From NCBI GenBank assembly GCA_001701225.1, contig DAAQ01000021.1, positions 119,237 through 183,236 on the forward strand: a stretch of DNA of 64,000 nucleotides, written 5' to 3'. Position 1 is the stretch's first letter. Every line of letters starts with the position of its first letter. A model generated the notes under the pieces. The model saw only the letters and a program-made list of their open reading frames with translations. It did not search any database and was not told where the DNA came from. The stretch is from Bacteroidales bacterium H5 (GTDB taxonomy: Bacteria; Bacteroidota; Bacteroidia; Bacteroidales; Muribaculaceae). Shown here piece after piece: positions 36,751 to 45,093 of this stretch. A program made the position numbers and the translations under genes.

Positions 36751-37785
36751 TTAGAAATATGTTTTGACTGCGAAAAGGAATTGGTCAATGAATATACGTT
36801 TGAAAGCCGCGATATTATTCTGCTCATAGAACATAAGCATAGCCTTTTTATAGTCGATTGAATCCACTGTGCGGAATGAAATGGGACAGTAGCCGTTTGC
36901 GATAAGAATACCATTGCTCACTATTCGGGCTGTGTGTTTGTTGCCGTCGGTGAATGCCTGAATGTAGCTGAGCAAAACAAGCGCAAGAAGAGCTTTCTCG
37001 AAGATATTACTCTTGCCATTAATGAGTCGAACAGTATCTTCAAGTGCCTCGCGGATCTGGAATTCATTGTCGAGGGGAGTGTAGTTTGTTCCTGTTATGC
37101 CGACACGGCGATGTCTTATGTTTCTTTCAACCCCTAATTCTTTTGTAAGCAATGCATGAATCTCCTCGATACGGGCAACGGTTAAATTCTTAAGATAGTC
37201 CGGTACATCAAGAATAAAGTCGAGCGCGTCCTTGTGATTAAGGAGCATCACGGCCTCCTCTTTTGTCTTTCCGCTTGCTGTCTGTTTCTCTTTCAGCAAT
37301 CTTTCTGTTTCCAGTAATGAGTATGTGTTGCCCTCTATCTGGGAAGATTTCCAAGACAAATCAATTCCAAGACGTTCCATCTCTTTACGGTATTCCAACT
37401 CAGACATTTCTGATAGATGCTGACGAAACAGTTCCTGCGCGTCATCAAGTTGTTGTAACTCTTCTTGGGTGAACAACTCCACTTTAGGAAGAACGTCATT
37501 GATAAGTTCAAAATTGAACGATTCCTGAACCTCTCGTTCATCCACGTCCTTGTCAAAATATGTGTCCAGGTTTAGCTCCATCGTTACATGTGCCTGCGGA
37601 GTGAGCTTATAGCGAGTAGCGGGTCCGCGACCAATCACTTCGATATATCCTTTGGAGACTCCATCAGCAATCAGTCGTTTAAGAGTTGCCGGACTTGGAG
37701 CATTGGTCAATGCTGAGCCGATTTCTGCTCTTGAAGCTTCCGGATTGTAGTGCAGGAATTGGAGTATTTCAATCTCTTGAGTCAT
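36751..37785 (-). CDS. Fic-domain protein with N-terminal winged helix and altered Fic motif
   Basis: An N-terminal winged helix (EILQFLHYNPEASRAEIGSA) is followed by an inhibitory-helix motif SSQIEGN and a Fic fold. The usual HPFxxGNGRxxR motif reads QAFTDGNKHTAR, with Gln in place of the catalytic His and Lys/His in place of Gly/Arg. AMP transfer is therefore doubtful; related Gln-type Fic families exist. The 344-residue protein likely autoregulates through its winged helix, since a symmetric operator lies directly upstream. Confidence 0.75.
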   Translation of the reverse strand: MTQEIEILQFLHYNPEASRAEIGSALTNAPSPATLKRLIADGVSKGYIEVIGRGPATRYKLTPQAHVTMELNLDTYFDKDVDEREVQESFNFELINDVLPKVELFTQEELQQLDDAQELFRQHLSEMSELEYRKEMERLGIDLSWKSSQIEGNTYSLLETERLLKEKQTASGKTKEEAVMLLNHKDALDFILDVPDYLKNLTVARIEEIHALLTKELGVERNIRHRRVGITGTNYTPLDNEFQIREALEDTVRLINGKSNIFEKALLALVLLSYIQAFTDGNKHTARIVSNGILIANGYCPISFRTVDSIDYKKAMLMFYEQNNIAAFKRIFIDQFLFAVKTYF

Positions 37786-37800
37786 ATCAGGAAGTTTTAT

Positions 37801-37881
37801 CGGCTCAAAATTACTAAAATTTATTGGATTATCGGCTCAATATGAGCCGTTTTTTGTCATATTTGCACTTGATTTGAGCCG
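37801..37881. promoter_or_regulatory. Symmetric four-half-site operator (CGGCTCA) upstream of the winged-helix Fic gene
   Basis: CGGCTCA occurs at 37801-37807 and 37833-37839, and its complement TGAGCCG at 37843-37849 and 37875-37881. The inner pair is 3 bp apart, and each outer half-site is exactly 25 bp from the inner one. The leftward -7 box TAATTTTG (37813-37806) overlaps the first half-site. This looks like a cooperative repressor site for the Fic gene. Confidence 0.65.
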
Positions 37882-37903
37882 ATAGACCCATATTGCCTTT
37901 GAC

Positions 37904-38224
37904 CTATGACTTCTTTGATGCGCGTTGGCGATGTTTAAGACTCAAATCCTGCAAGTTGAGTCCGAGGGTATCTTCTTTGGCAATCAAAAGGAGATCGTCA
38001 TCAAGTTGCAGAGCATAAAGAACACGAGCATATATGCCGATTGAAACCGTAGGAGAACCTTTCTCGATGCGATTAACAGTAAGAGGGGAACAGGTAGCTC
38101 GTTCAGCCACCTGCGCAATCGAAAGGTTGCGACGCAGCCGGGCGAGCTTAATCTGCTCACCCATAAGAGCCATTTTCTGCTCCAGCTTCCGGGGCAACTT
38201 AGTCCCCATAGTGTTCTTTGCCAT
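37904..38224 (-). CDS. XRE family (HipB-like) helix-turn-helix regulator
   Basis: The 106-residue protein has a Cro/CI helix-turn-helix (QIKLARLRRNLSIAQVAERA then SPLTVNRIEKG) and a basic tail LKHRQRASKK. Proteins of this type are often HipB-like antitoxins placed before hipA, but no hipA is present; the winged-helix Fic gene follows after the operator. It could be the remaining half of a toxin-antitoxin pair, or a regulator of the Fic gene. Confidence 0.8.
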   Translation of the reverse strand: MAKNTMGTKLPRKLEQKMALMGEQIKLARLRRNLSIAQVAERATCSPLTVNRIEKGSPTVSIGIYARVLYALQLDDDLLLIAKEDTLGLNLQDLSLKHRQRASKKS

Positions 38225-38294
38225 TGTTTATATTTTAAGGCGCAAAGCGGCTAAACCGATGACCTTGCTATGCTCAATCTATCTTTTAATACTG

Positions 38295-38302
38295 CAAAGA
38301 TA
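38295..38302 (-). promoter_or_regulatory. -7 box of the XRE regulator gene
   Basis: TATCTTTG on the minus strand matches the -7 consensus and lies about 70 bp before the ATG at 38224. No TTTG is seen at -33. Confidence 0.4.
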
Positions 38303-38371
38303 CGAAAAATATTTATTATATGATGTGTTGAGTGACGGAAAACTAAAGCTTTTGACCAAATTTACCTATAC

Positions 38372-38803
38372 TCAATGCTTGATTTCGGGATTGATGGAAA
38401 GTAGTTGTCGGATAAAAACTTCCTGACGCGCAGGCGATATGATAAGCGGAATAGAGCTTTTGAGAATCTTCCGGTTGGTAAAAGTGATTGCCAAGCGATG
38501 AGTCAATGATGTTGCGGGAGATGATAATACACTCTTAATTGACTTGATCTCTTTAATCTTTTCAATCGGGTAGGCTGTGGGGATAAAGAAAGAATACACT
38601 ACAAGTTTATCTTCGTCAATACGGTTGTAGATACTGAGGAATGTCACTAGGACAAACGCCAACATAACAATACAGATAATTGTCGGCCAGATTCCGTCAT
38701 CCAAGAAATAAGGAACAACGCAGCACACCGCAGCAAGTCCCAAGATGAACCATGTCGATCCATTCCATTGTGAATTATATCTTGTGCCTCCGTACCTGTC
38801 CAT
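38372..38803 (-). CDS. PH-domain (bPH) membrane protein
   Basis: Two hydrophobic segments near the N terminus (about 17-36 and 39-57) are followed by a bacterial PH-like domain (DKLVVYSFFIPTAYPIEKIKEI). The 143-residue length is typical for small bPH_2 proteins of unknown function. It is transcribed with the Fic gene upstream (21 bp gap). Confidence 0.65.
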   Translation of the reverse strand: MDRYGGTRYNSQWNGSTWFILGLAAVCCVVPYFLDDGIWPTIICIVMLAFVLVTFLSIYNRIDEDKLVVYSFFIPTAYPIEKIKEIKSIKSVLSSPATSLTHRLAITFTNRKILKSSIPLIISPARQEVFIRQLLSINPEIKH

Positions 38804-38824
38804 TATGATTTCGTGTTACTATAC

Positions 38825-39598
38825 CTACAATGTTACCTGATACTGCGAAACTCGGTGGTTGAGATTGGCGATATGATGACGGAGCATAACAGCCTGTGCG
38901 ATTGTAGAATCGTCATTTTCTCGGCTGTCAACGAGCGATTGGATATATCTGACGATAGAAGGAACAAGACCTAATTGTCGTTGAATCATATTCATTACCA
39001 ATCTGGTTGTTCGACCGTTGCCGTCAACCCACGGATGAATGGTCACGAGTCTAAAATGAGCTTCAAAGCTCATGCGGTAGCAAGCTGCAATATCTTCCTT
39101 GTCAACTTTAAGTATTTCTTCGTTGAGCCATGAGCAAAAATTTTCCACAGCTTGCGACACTTTATTAAAGGCAAGATAACTCTTTCCGCCAATACCGGCA
39201 CTGACATTACACAGTCGGAACTCTCTTTTTGAGGAATCGAAATGTCCGGCAATAGTGGAGTATTCACTTCCGGTGCGGCGCATAACCAGAGCTGACAGTT
39301 GCTGCAATAACTTTGGCGTATATGTGGGATTTTCAGCGGCAATTCTGAAAGCATGAAGATAAGCGTCTTTCAGGTCTACGTTCATCATCTGCTCGGTCAA
39401 AGAGCGACACTTGGCAACAATGCCCTCATCGAAAAGAAGTTGGTTTTCAATTTCGGTAACAGCAGAACCTTCAATTGCGGTGGAATTGGTCACGATGGAA
39501 TAAATGTAGAACTTCTGATAGTTCACCTGATCCTCAACTCCCGAAGTCAAATAAGCCATCAGAGCCTCTTCTATCTGTATGTCAATATCTTTATTCAT
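38825..39598 (-). CDS. Fic family adenylyltransferase with inhibitory helix
   Basis: The catalytic motif HPWVDGNGRTTR is intact, so the protein should transfer AMP (or another group) to a target hydroxyl. The N-terminal NSTAIEG fits the inhibitory S/TxxxE(G/N) motif of class II Fic proteins. The length is 257 residues. Targets are unknown. Short pieces of a similar protein lie immediately 5' (39641-39677) and at 34375-34764, so fic genes have duplicated and decayed here. Confidence 0.85.
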   Translation of the reverse strand: MNKDIDIQIEEALMAYLTSGVEDQVNYQKFYIYSIVTNSTAIEGSAVTEIENQLLFDEGIVAKCRSLTEQMMNVDLKDAYLHAFRIAAENPTYTPKLLQQLSALVMRRTGSEYSTIAGHFDSSKREFRLCNVSAGIGGKSYLAFNKVSQAVENFCSWLNEEILKVDKEDIAACYRMSFEAHFRLVTIHPWVDGNGRTTRLVMNMIQRQLGLVPSIVRYIQSLVDSRENDDSTIAQAVMLRHHIANLNHRVSQYQVTL

Positions 39599-39640
39599 AA
39601 TTTTCTAAGTTGGGTTATTCTGACACTGATATTGATAATG

Positions 39641-39677
39641 ACATTTCCAAAACGTCAGTTTGACGGTTAGCGACATC
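39641..39677. repeat. 37 bp stretch shared with the Fic fragment at 34507-34543
   Basis: CATTTCCAAAACGTCA at the start and several later bases match 34507-34543 (about 28 of 37 identical, same orientation). On the minus strand both can be read as coding xxTDVLExSLS versus QNDVLETPLS, so this is a remnant of the C-terminal part of a Fic gene between the intact Fic gene and the AlbA_2 gene. Confidence 0.45.
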
Positions 39678-39711
39678 TCTATCTGACCAAGCCAAAGATT
39701 AAATATGTCTT

Positions 39712-41282
39712 TTAATTTTGTTTGATAGCACGGTATTTCTGCTCAGGGCTTTTGGGAGATTGCTTGTCGTAAGGTTCCAAAAGACCGTCTGCTATCATTC
39801 TGGGAATAATTTTATTCCTTAAGTGCGAAGCACTCAATCCAGTTTTATCAGCAAGGTCTTTGGTTTCTGTCCAGTCTTGACATAACTCGACAATAACTTT
39901 ACTTAAAACTTGATAGGGAACCTTCCTCTTGTTGGAAATCAGTTCTCTAAGTTCTTTAAGTCCGATGCTTGCTCCATTACATGCTCCATTACTTGTTCCA
40001 TTACTTTCAGCATTGCTGTCTCCATCAGAAATGATGGGGAGAGTAAATTCAACCTTATTCGGTTCTGATTTCTGGGATATTACAATTGTCCCAAATTTGG
40101 CGTCGTCCCATCCTTTAACAATGGTGTCAGCTCCGCTTCCGGCTTTCTCTACAGCACCTATCATCGAGAACATGGTCTGCAGAGCCGGATTCCTGCATAT
40201 ACTCTTACCCCCTGAAAAGTATTGCTCCTTGGAAACGAGCATGATGCCCGGATTCGAAAATACAATCCTGTCAGGATATTTCAGTATGAGTAGTTTGGAA
40301 TCGCTCTGGTATGAAGCGTGAACGCAAAGATTTACAAAAGCCTCTCTTAGAGCTTTGTGGGCCTTCGTTTCCTCCACTCGTTCATTACCTTCGAGCTTAA
40401 ATGGAACAGGCAGGAACGACTGCACCCTTGGCAGAATTTTCCGGTAAGCCTGATATAAGTTTGACTCCCAAGTGCCATCGTTGTATATCCTGTCGCTCCA
40501 GCGCTCGCTGCCGGGTGTATACTCCCTGTAGTCAATCATAAACTGAGGCATGGCATCGGTAATGGCGTCATACTTTCCAAACATCAGGAGCCCAGCGAGA
40601 GTAAGACCTTCCTTCCCCGATACGTGGTCTTTGCCGTATGCCTTCATGTGTTTGAGTAAAGTGAAGTCGTCATCCTCAGTCCATGGGTGTGTCGGCTTCA
40701 GATTCATGAACAGCTGCCGAAAGCCACGAAGCGATTCCTTGTCAATATCGTCAAAAGAATATCCTTCCAGGAGTTCAGCATCCATAGCCAGCTTGGGACG
40801 CTGCTCGGCAAGCATTATCGCCACTTCCCATTCCTTGCAGAGGTAATCGCCGCTTGCATTGCGACGATATGTCGATCTCATCGGATTCTGCCCCACATAG
40901 ATCGGCCGTTCCTCTCTTGTAGCACGCGGAACAAAGAATATAAGGAAATAATTGCCATTATAATCATCCTTAACGACATCCTTATTGGTCATCAGTTTAC
41001 GGCTCACCTGATTGGGATCGTTGATGCTGTCCCAAAGATTTTTTCGTATTGCCTGACGGTTTCCGCCGACAGCCCTTCCAGATAGAAGTTCCCGTCCTTT
41101 TCCTTGCCCCCAATAATGATAACTCCGCCATCAGTGTTGGCAAACGAGGAATACGAAGGCCAAAATTCCTTATGAGGGAATCCCCCCTTGCCATATTTGA
41201 ACTCCACGCACGAAATCTCCCTGCCTGCAATCAGATGATCCAGGTACTCTTTGATGGAATTATATTTTTGTTCAGTGGTCAT
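39712..41282 (-). pseudogene. AlbA_2 (Schlafen-like) DNA-binding ATPase, frameshifted
   Basis: The N-terminal part (SCVEFKYGKGGFPHKEFWPS, then FANTDGGVIIIGGKE) is an AlbA_2 domain. The C-terminal 431 residues carry the RecG-like ATPase region (HKALREAFVNLCVHASY ... IGAVEKAGSGAD) and a winged-helix tail. The two parts are in different frames, joining near 41035-41045, where one T seems lost from TTTTGG. The start is set at the ATG at 41282 because a -7 box lies at 41311-41318; the frame is open to 41327. It may be a phase-variable gene or an assembly error. Confidence 0.7.
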
Positions 41283-41310
41283 AACAGCGTCAAAATTTGT
41301 ATCAATATGG

Positions 41311-41318
41311 CAAATATA
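41311..41318 (-). promoter_or_regulatory. -7 box of the AlbA_2 gene
   Basis: TATATTTG on the minus strand matches the -7 consensus; a start near 41304 gives a leader of about 22 bases before the ATG at 41282 and excludes the ATG at 41327. The -33 element is not clear. Confidence 0.4.
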
Positions 41319-41523
41319 CGATTTCAACCTAATCAGCCTTATTACTTAACGTCGAAAAATACTTGCCCAAACCATCGAAGCCGAAGTTATTCTCAGTCCT
41401 CTTAAATTCTGTCCTCCCATTCTTTGGCCAATTTATGAAACTATTGAAACTATTGAAATATTGTTCATTCAAAACGGGCTATACTTTTGTGCCATCAAGT
41501 GTCATAGCACATGAGAAATTGTA

Positions 41524-43083
41524 TTATGACGAGATCGATGAATAGAATTTTGACAAATCTAATATCGCTCTTCTGATTGAACGATAATCATCTCGAGGTA
41601 CATTAATGAATTCTGTTGGATCATCCTCTATTTCATCTTCAAACAACCCTTTCGGTGCTCTGGCGGTATTTATCAAGTCAACGTAACAGCCATAATCTAT
41701 CGAATATACGTTGTATCTCACACCGGGAGTGTCTTTACTAGAAACGTTCTGCTTAATAATATGCAATATCCTGGCATCATAAAGATAGTTTATTAGATTG
41801 TCATTTTCGTTGCTTTTGAGCATAAAAGCACGTGCTTGCCGGGTATTGATCACATCAGAGATGATCCAATCAAGTAGTCCACTTGTATTTGGAATAGCAC
41901 TGATTGACCCTCTCTTATCTTCATCAAACCAGTTTCAAGCTGCTTTTCTTATAATAGGAATAGAGATTCGATTGTAATAGTCAAGCATAATTGCCTTGTG
42001 TATGACATTAAAAAAGTCACGAGGAACTCCTTCTGCGGCTAAAACCAATTCTTCGAAACAACTTTCTTGAGTGAATAGCGATTTTACTAAATCATCAGAA
42101 CTTGCAATCCTATTCTCTTGAGGTAAGATTGTGTTTACTCTTTGAAAGAGTAAATCTCTGAAAAATGAAAGTGAAGACGCATGATTGTTTCCAAATACCA
42201 TTAACTCATCTAAGTTAATAGTCGAAACATCTGCACCAAGTTCCATCCCTAAATAATTAGAGCCAGTTATAACGCGTCGAAAATATGATCTGTGTTCAAT
42301 AGCCCCAATCTTAAAGGTAATACCACGGACCGGGCAGATGACTCTTCTAAGAATATCAGCTAAAACAATCTGCAAATCAGGAGGAAGTTCAGAGAATTCA
42401 TCAAAGATTAGCCATATTTTGTGCGGGGTTAAAATATCAACTACTTTCTGGAGGATAGAAGTTGCTTCCAGAAGATTTATATAGGCATAGTACCTCCCCG
42501 AAAGTTTTAATGTAGTACTTTGATCTACAGCACCTATATCTTTGGTTGAAAAATTTAAGCTACAATCAGAGGGGCTAATGGATATGCCAGAATTAAATTC
42601 GCGAGAACTTTTATCAACTGTGGCTGACTCGCTAACGACTTCACCCATAATGGCTGCTTTAGTCCATGTCTGATTAAGTTGGTCTAATAAAGGGGATATT
42701 TCACTTAGATATGCTTCTTTGTGTTCATCAGACATTGTGATATAAGATATTATCTCATCTGATAATACTTTAATTATATCAATAAAAAATCTTAATGTTC
42801 GCTGTTCTATTGGAAGTGATTGGTCTGCATATATGCTATTGGAAGACCCAATTTTTCTAAGGTCTAAAAATATGCAACAATCACTTTGCCCATCTTTGAT
42901 ACTTTTAAAGTATCTCAGTACATGTGTTTTACCCGTCCCTCGACGCCCAAAAATAATCTGATTATTTTCACTATCTAATAGAGGGATTAGCGGACCAATC
43001 TTAACAAATGATTTCACTAGAGAATTATCATCCCATTTATCTGCTCGTAATTGTATTTGCAATATTGCGTCTTTTACCGTCAT
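41524..43083 (-). pseudogene. AAA ATPase downstream of the type III-like RM genes, interrupted by in-frame TGA
   Basis: The P-loop GRRGTGKT is at 46-53 and Walker B is WLIFDEFSEL, as in ORC/CDC6-like or orphan defence ATPases. The first part (382 residues) ends in a TGA at 41935-41937. The same frame continues as NWFDEDKRGS... to 41524, with another 137 codons of winged-helix-like sequence. One base change would restore a full 519-residue protein. It follows mod with a 56 bp gap and is probably the third gene of the RM operon. Confidence 0.65.
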
Positions 43084-43139
43084 AATTTTTTACAGAATTA
43101 AATTCGTTATTGTTTCGTCACCGCAGATGTTGCGGATTT

Positions 43140-45092
43140 TCATACGGAGAGGTTTGGTGTCAGCATGGATTGTACCATCCCAGAAATCGGTGGTCTTGCG
43201 GCCATTGATTGTGAGGGTGCTGTCCTTTTCGATTTTAATCTCCGAATCGCTGTGCCATGGAGCTTTTCTTCGGCCATGGTGCAGTCGAGCGAAACCATTT
43301 CTATGGCTTCAAGGCCCTCAAGACTAAGTTCGATTGGTACAAACTTTTTCTTTGAGTTAGCCATAGCCTTTTGGTTGAACTCGTTTATCTTATGGCTTAC
43401 GCGGTCACTGTAAAATCGTGTGATATCAACGGTGAATACATCCACCATTTTAGTCTGGTCTTCACTTATGGTGTACTCGACATTGTCCTGAAGCACTGCG
43501 TTGTCAAGCAATTCTTTAAGGTCGCGAAGCTCAATTTCTATTACGATGTCGTTGTTGTCTTTGATGAAGTCATTGAGTTCTTGACGGTCTATAATATCAA
43601 CATAGTAGATGATGACTCGTTTTGTTGTTGGCAGTAACTGCGGCATCGCATCATTGATGATACGGTTGAGCGTAACAATATCGAGAACCCTTGATGAAGA
43701 ATCCATCAAATCAGGTAGATATACCGGCGATGAGCCGTATGTAGTGTCCATAATACTTCCAATCCACATTGAGCCGATTGTCGGGTCAACTCTCAGGCCT
43801 GGTATGATGCGGGTAATTGCATCTTTAGTTTGAATAGGATTACGGTAGAGTGTAACACCATCCTGCACTTTCCTGACAGCAAAACTTGCCCCGTTTGATT
43901 TCAAGCGGTCTCGTGCGGTTTGAATGCTGTTAGTGTTTATATCAGTATGTATGAATTTACGATTCAATTTGTTTGCAACAGCGGCTGTGACACCGCTTCC
44001 TCCAAAGAAGTCAGCTACCCCCATCCCCTCATTGCTGCTTGCTTTGATGACGCGTTCAAGCAATGCCTCTGGTTTTTGAGTGGCATAGCCTTCTTTTTCT
44101 TTAGCCTGAGAGTCTATTGGTTTAATGTCTAACCACATAGCTTGAGAAGGCATGCCTGGTAGTTCATCTAAATATACTTTAGATCGAATACCTCCATTTT
44201 TTGTAAAGTGAAGCCGTCCTTCTTCATCCATCTTTTTCATTGTTTCAATGGGCATTCGCCACAATGAACGGCAACCTTTATATGTATAATCATAACCACC
44301 TCCACTTAACCCTTTTGCTGTAAGATTGCCACTTTCCCATTTTCGCCCATTTTCGTCTGTTTGAGTAAATCTGGCAATATATGACTCATCATAGGGCTGA
44401 AATATCGTATTGAAATTATAATCAAACTGAGACTTAGTATAGAAATAGATACAATCAAAGTTATTACCATAAAACACAGCATCACTATGTGCAGTTGAGC
44501 GTTTCCAGATAATTTCATTTCGGAAATTATCCTCTCCAAAAATTTCATCAAGAAGAATCTTTACATAATATCTAATGTGGTAGTCAAGATGCATATAAAT
44601 AGACGCATTCTCACTCATTACACTGCGGATTGCCATGAGATTTTCATACATCCAGTTTAGGTATTTCTCCTTGTCCCAGATGTCACCATACATTTTTTCT
44701 TCAAAGGCTTTCAGTTCATCATCTTCCAGTTCTTGCTCGGCCTTTTGAATGGCTTTTGCTACGAGAGGGTTACGACGGATATATACCTTCTTCGCATAAT
44801 CGGCTCCGCTTGCGAAGGGTGGGTCGATGTAGACTAAGTCGACTTTTATGCCATTCTCTTTAAGATAGGCACAGGCTGAAACGCATTCGCCATGGATTAT
44901 CATATTGTCTGAAGCAGTATCGCCGATGCGCTCTGTCTCTGTGACTTCATAAAGAGGCATACCACGGAGAATGCGCTCGGTTACGTTATCGCTTTCTCGA
45001 TAACGTAGAATACGCTGAGTACGAACAAAATTATCGAGCACAGCTTGACCCGATACTGTTGTGGGAAAATATAGAACGTATTTTATAGCCAT
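43140..45092 (-). CDS. Type III-like DNA methyltransferase (Mod)
   Basis: The N6-adenine methyltransferase motifs are in beta-class order: DPPF at 90-93 and later the SAM-binding DFFGGSGVTAAV. The protein has 650 residues, as for type III Mod subunits, and the middle part between the motifs is the likely target-recognition domain. It starts 1 bp after res (order res-mod, the reverse of the usual). It should modify one strand of a short asymmetric site, and the target is not predictable here. Confidence 0.85.
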   Translation of the reverse strand: MAIKYVLYFPTTVSGQAVLDNFVRTQRILRYRESDNVTERILRGMPLYEVTETERIGDTASDNMIIHGECVSACAYLKENGIKVDLVYIDPPFASGADYAKKVYIRRNPLVAKAIQKAEQELEDDELKAFEEKMYGDIWDKEKYLNWMYENLMAIRSVMSENASIYMHLDYHIRYYVKILLDEIFGEDNFRNEIIWKRSTAHSDAVFYGNNFDCIYFYTKSQFDYNFNTIFQPYDESYIARFTQTDENGRKWESGNLTAKGLSGGGYDYTYKGCRSLWRMPIETMKKMDEEGRLHFTKNGGIRSKVYLDELPGMPSQAMWLDIKPIDSQAKEKEGYATQKPEALLERVIKASSNEGMGVADFFGGSGVTAAVANKLNRKFIHTDINTNSIQTARDRLKSNGASFAVRKVQDGVTLYRNPIQTKDAITRIIPGLRVDPTIGSMWIGSIMDTTYGSSPVYLPDLMDSSSRVLDIVTLNRIINDAMPQLLPTTKRVIIYYVDIIDRQELNDFIKDNNDIVIEIELRDLKELLDNAVLQDNVEYTISEDQTKMVDVFTVDITRFYSDRVSHKINEFNQKAMANSKKKFVPIELSLEGLEAIEMVSLDCTMAEEKLHGTAIRRLKSKRTAPSQSMAARPPISGMVQSMLTPNLSV

Positions 45093-45093
45093 G

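Noticed and set aside
41935..41937. TGA recoded as selenocysteine or tryptophan
   Set aside because: Many genes in the window end in TGA, the two interrupted genes expect other residues (Gly at 56912), and no SECIS-like hairpin was seen.
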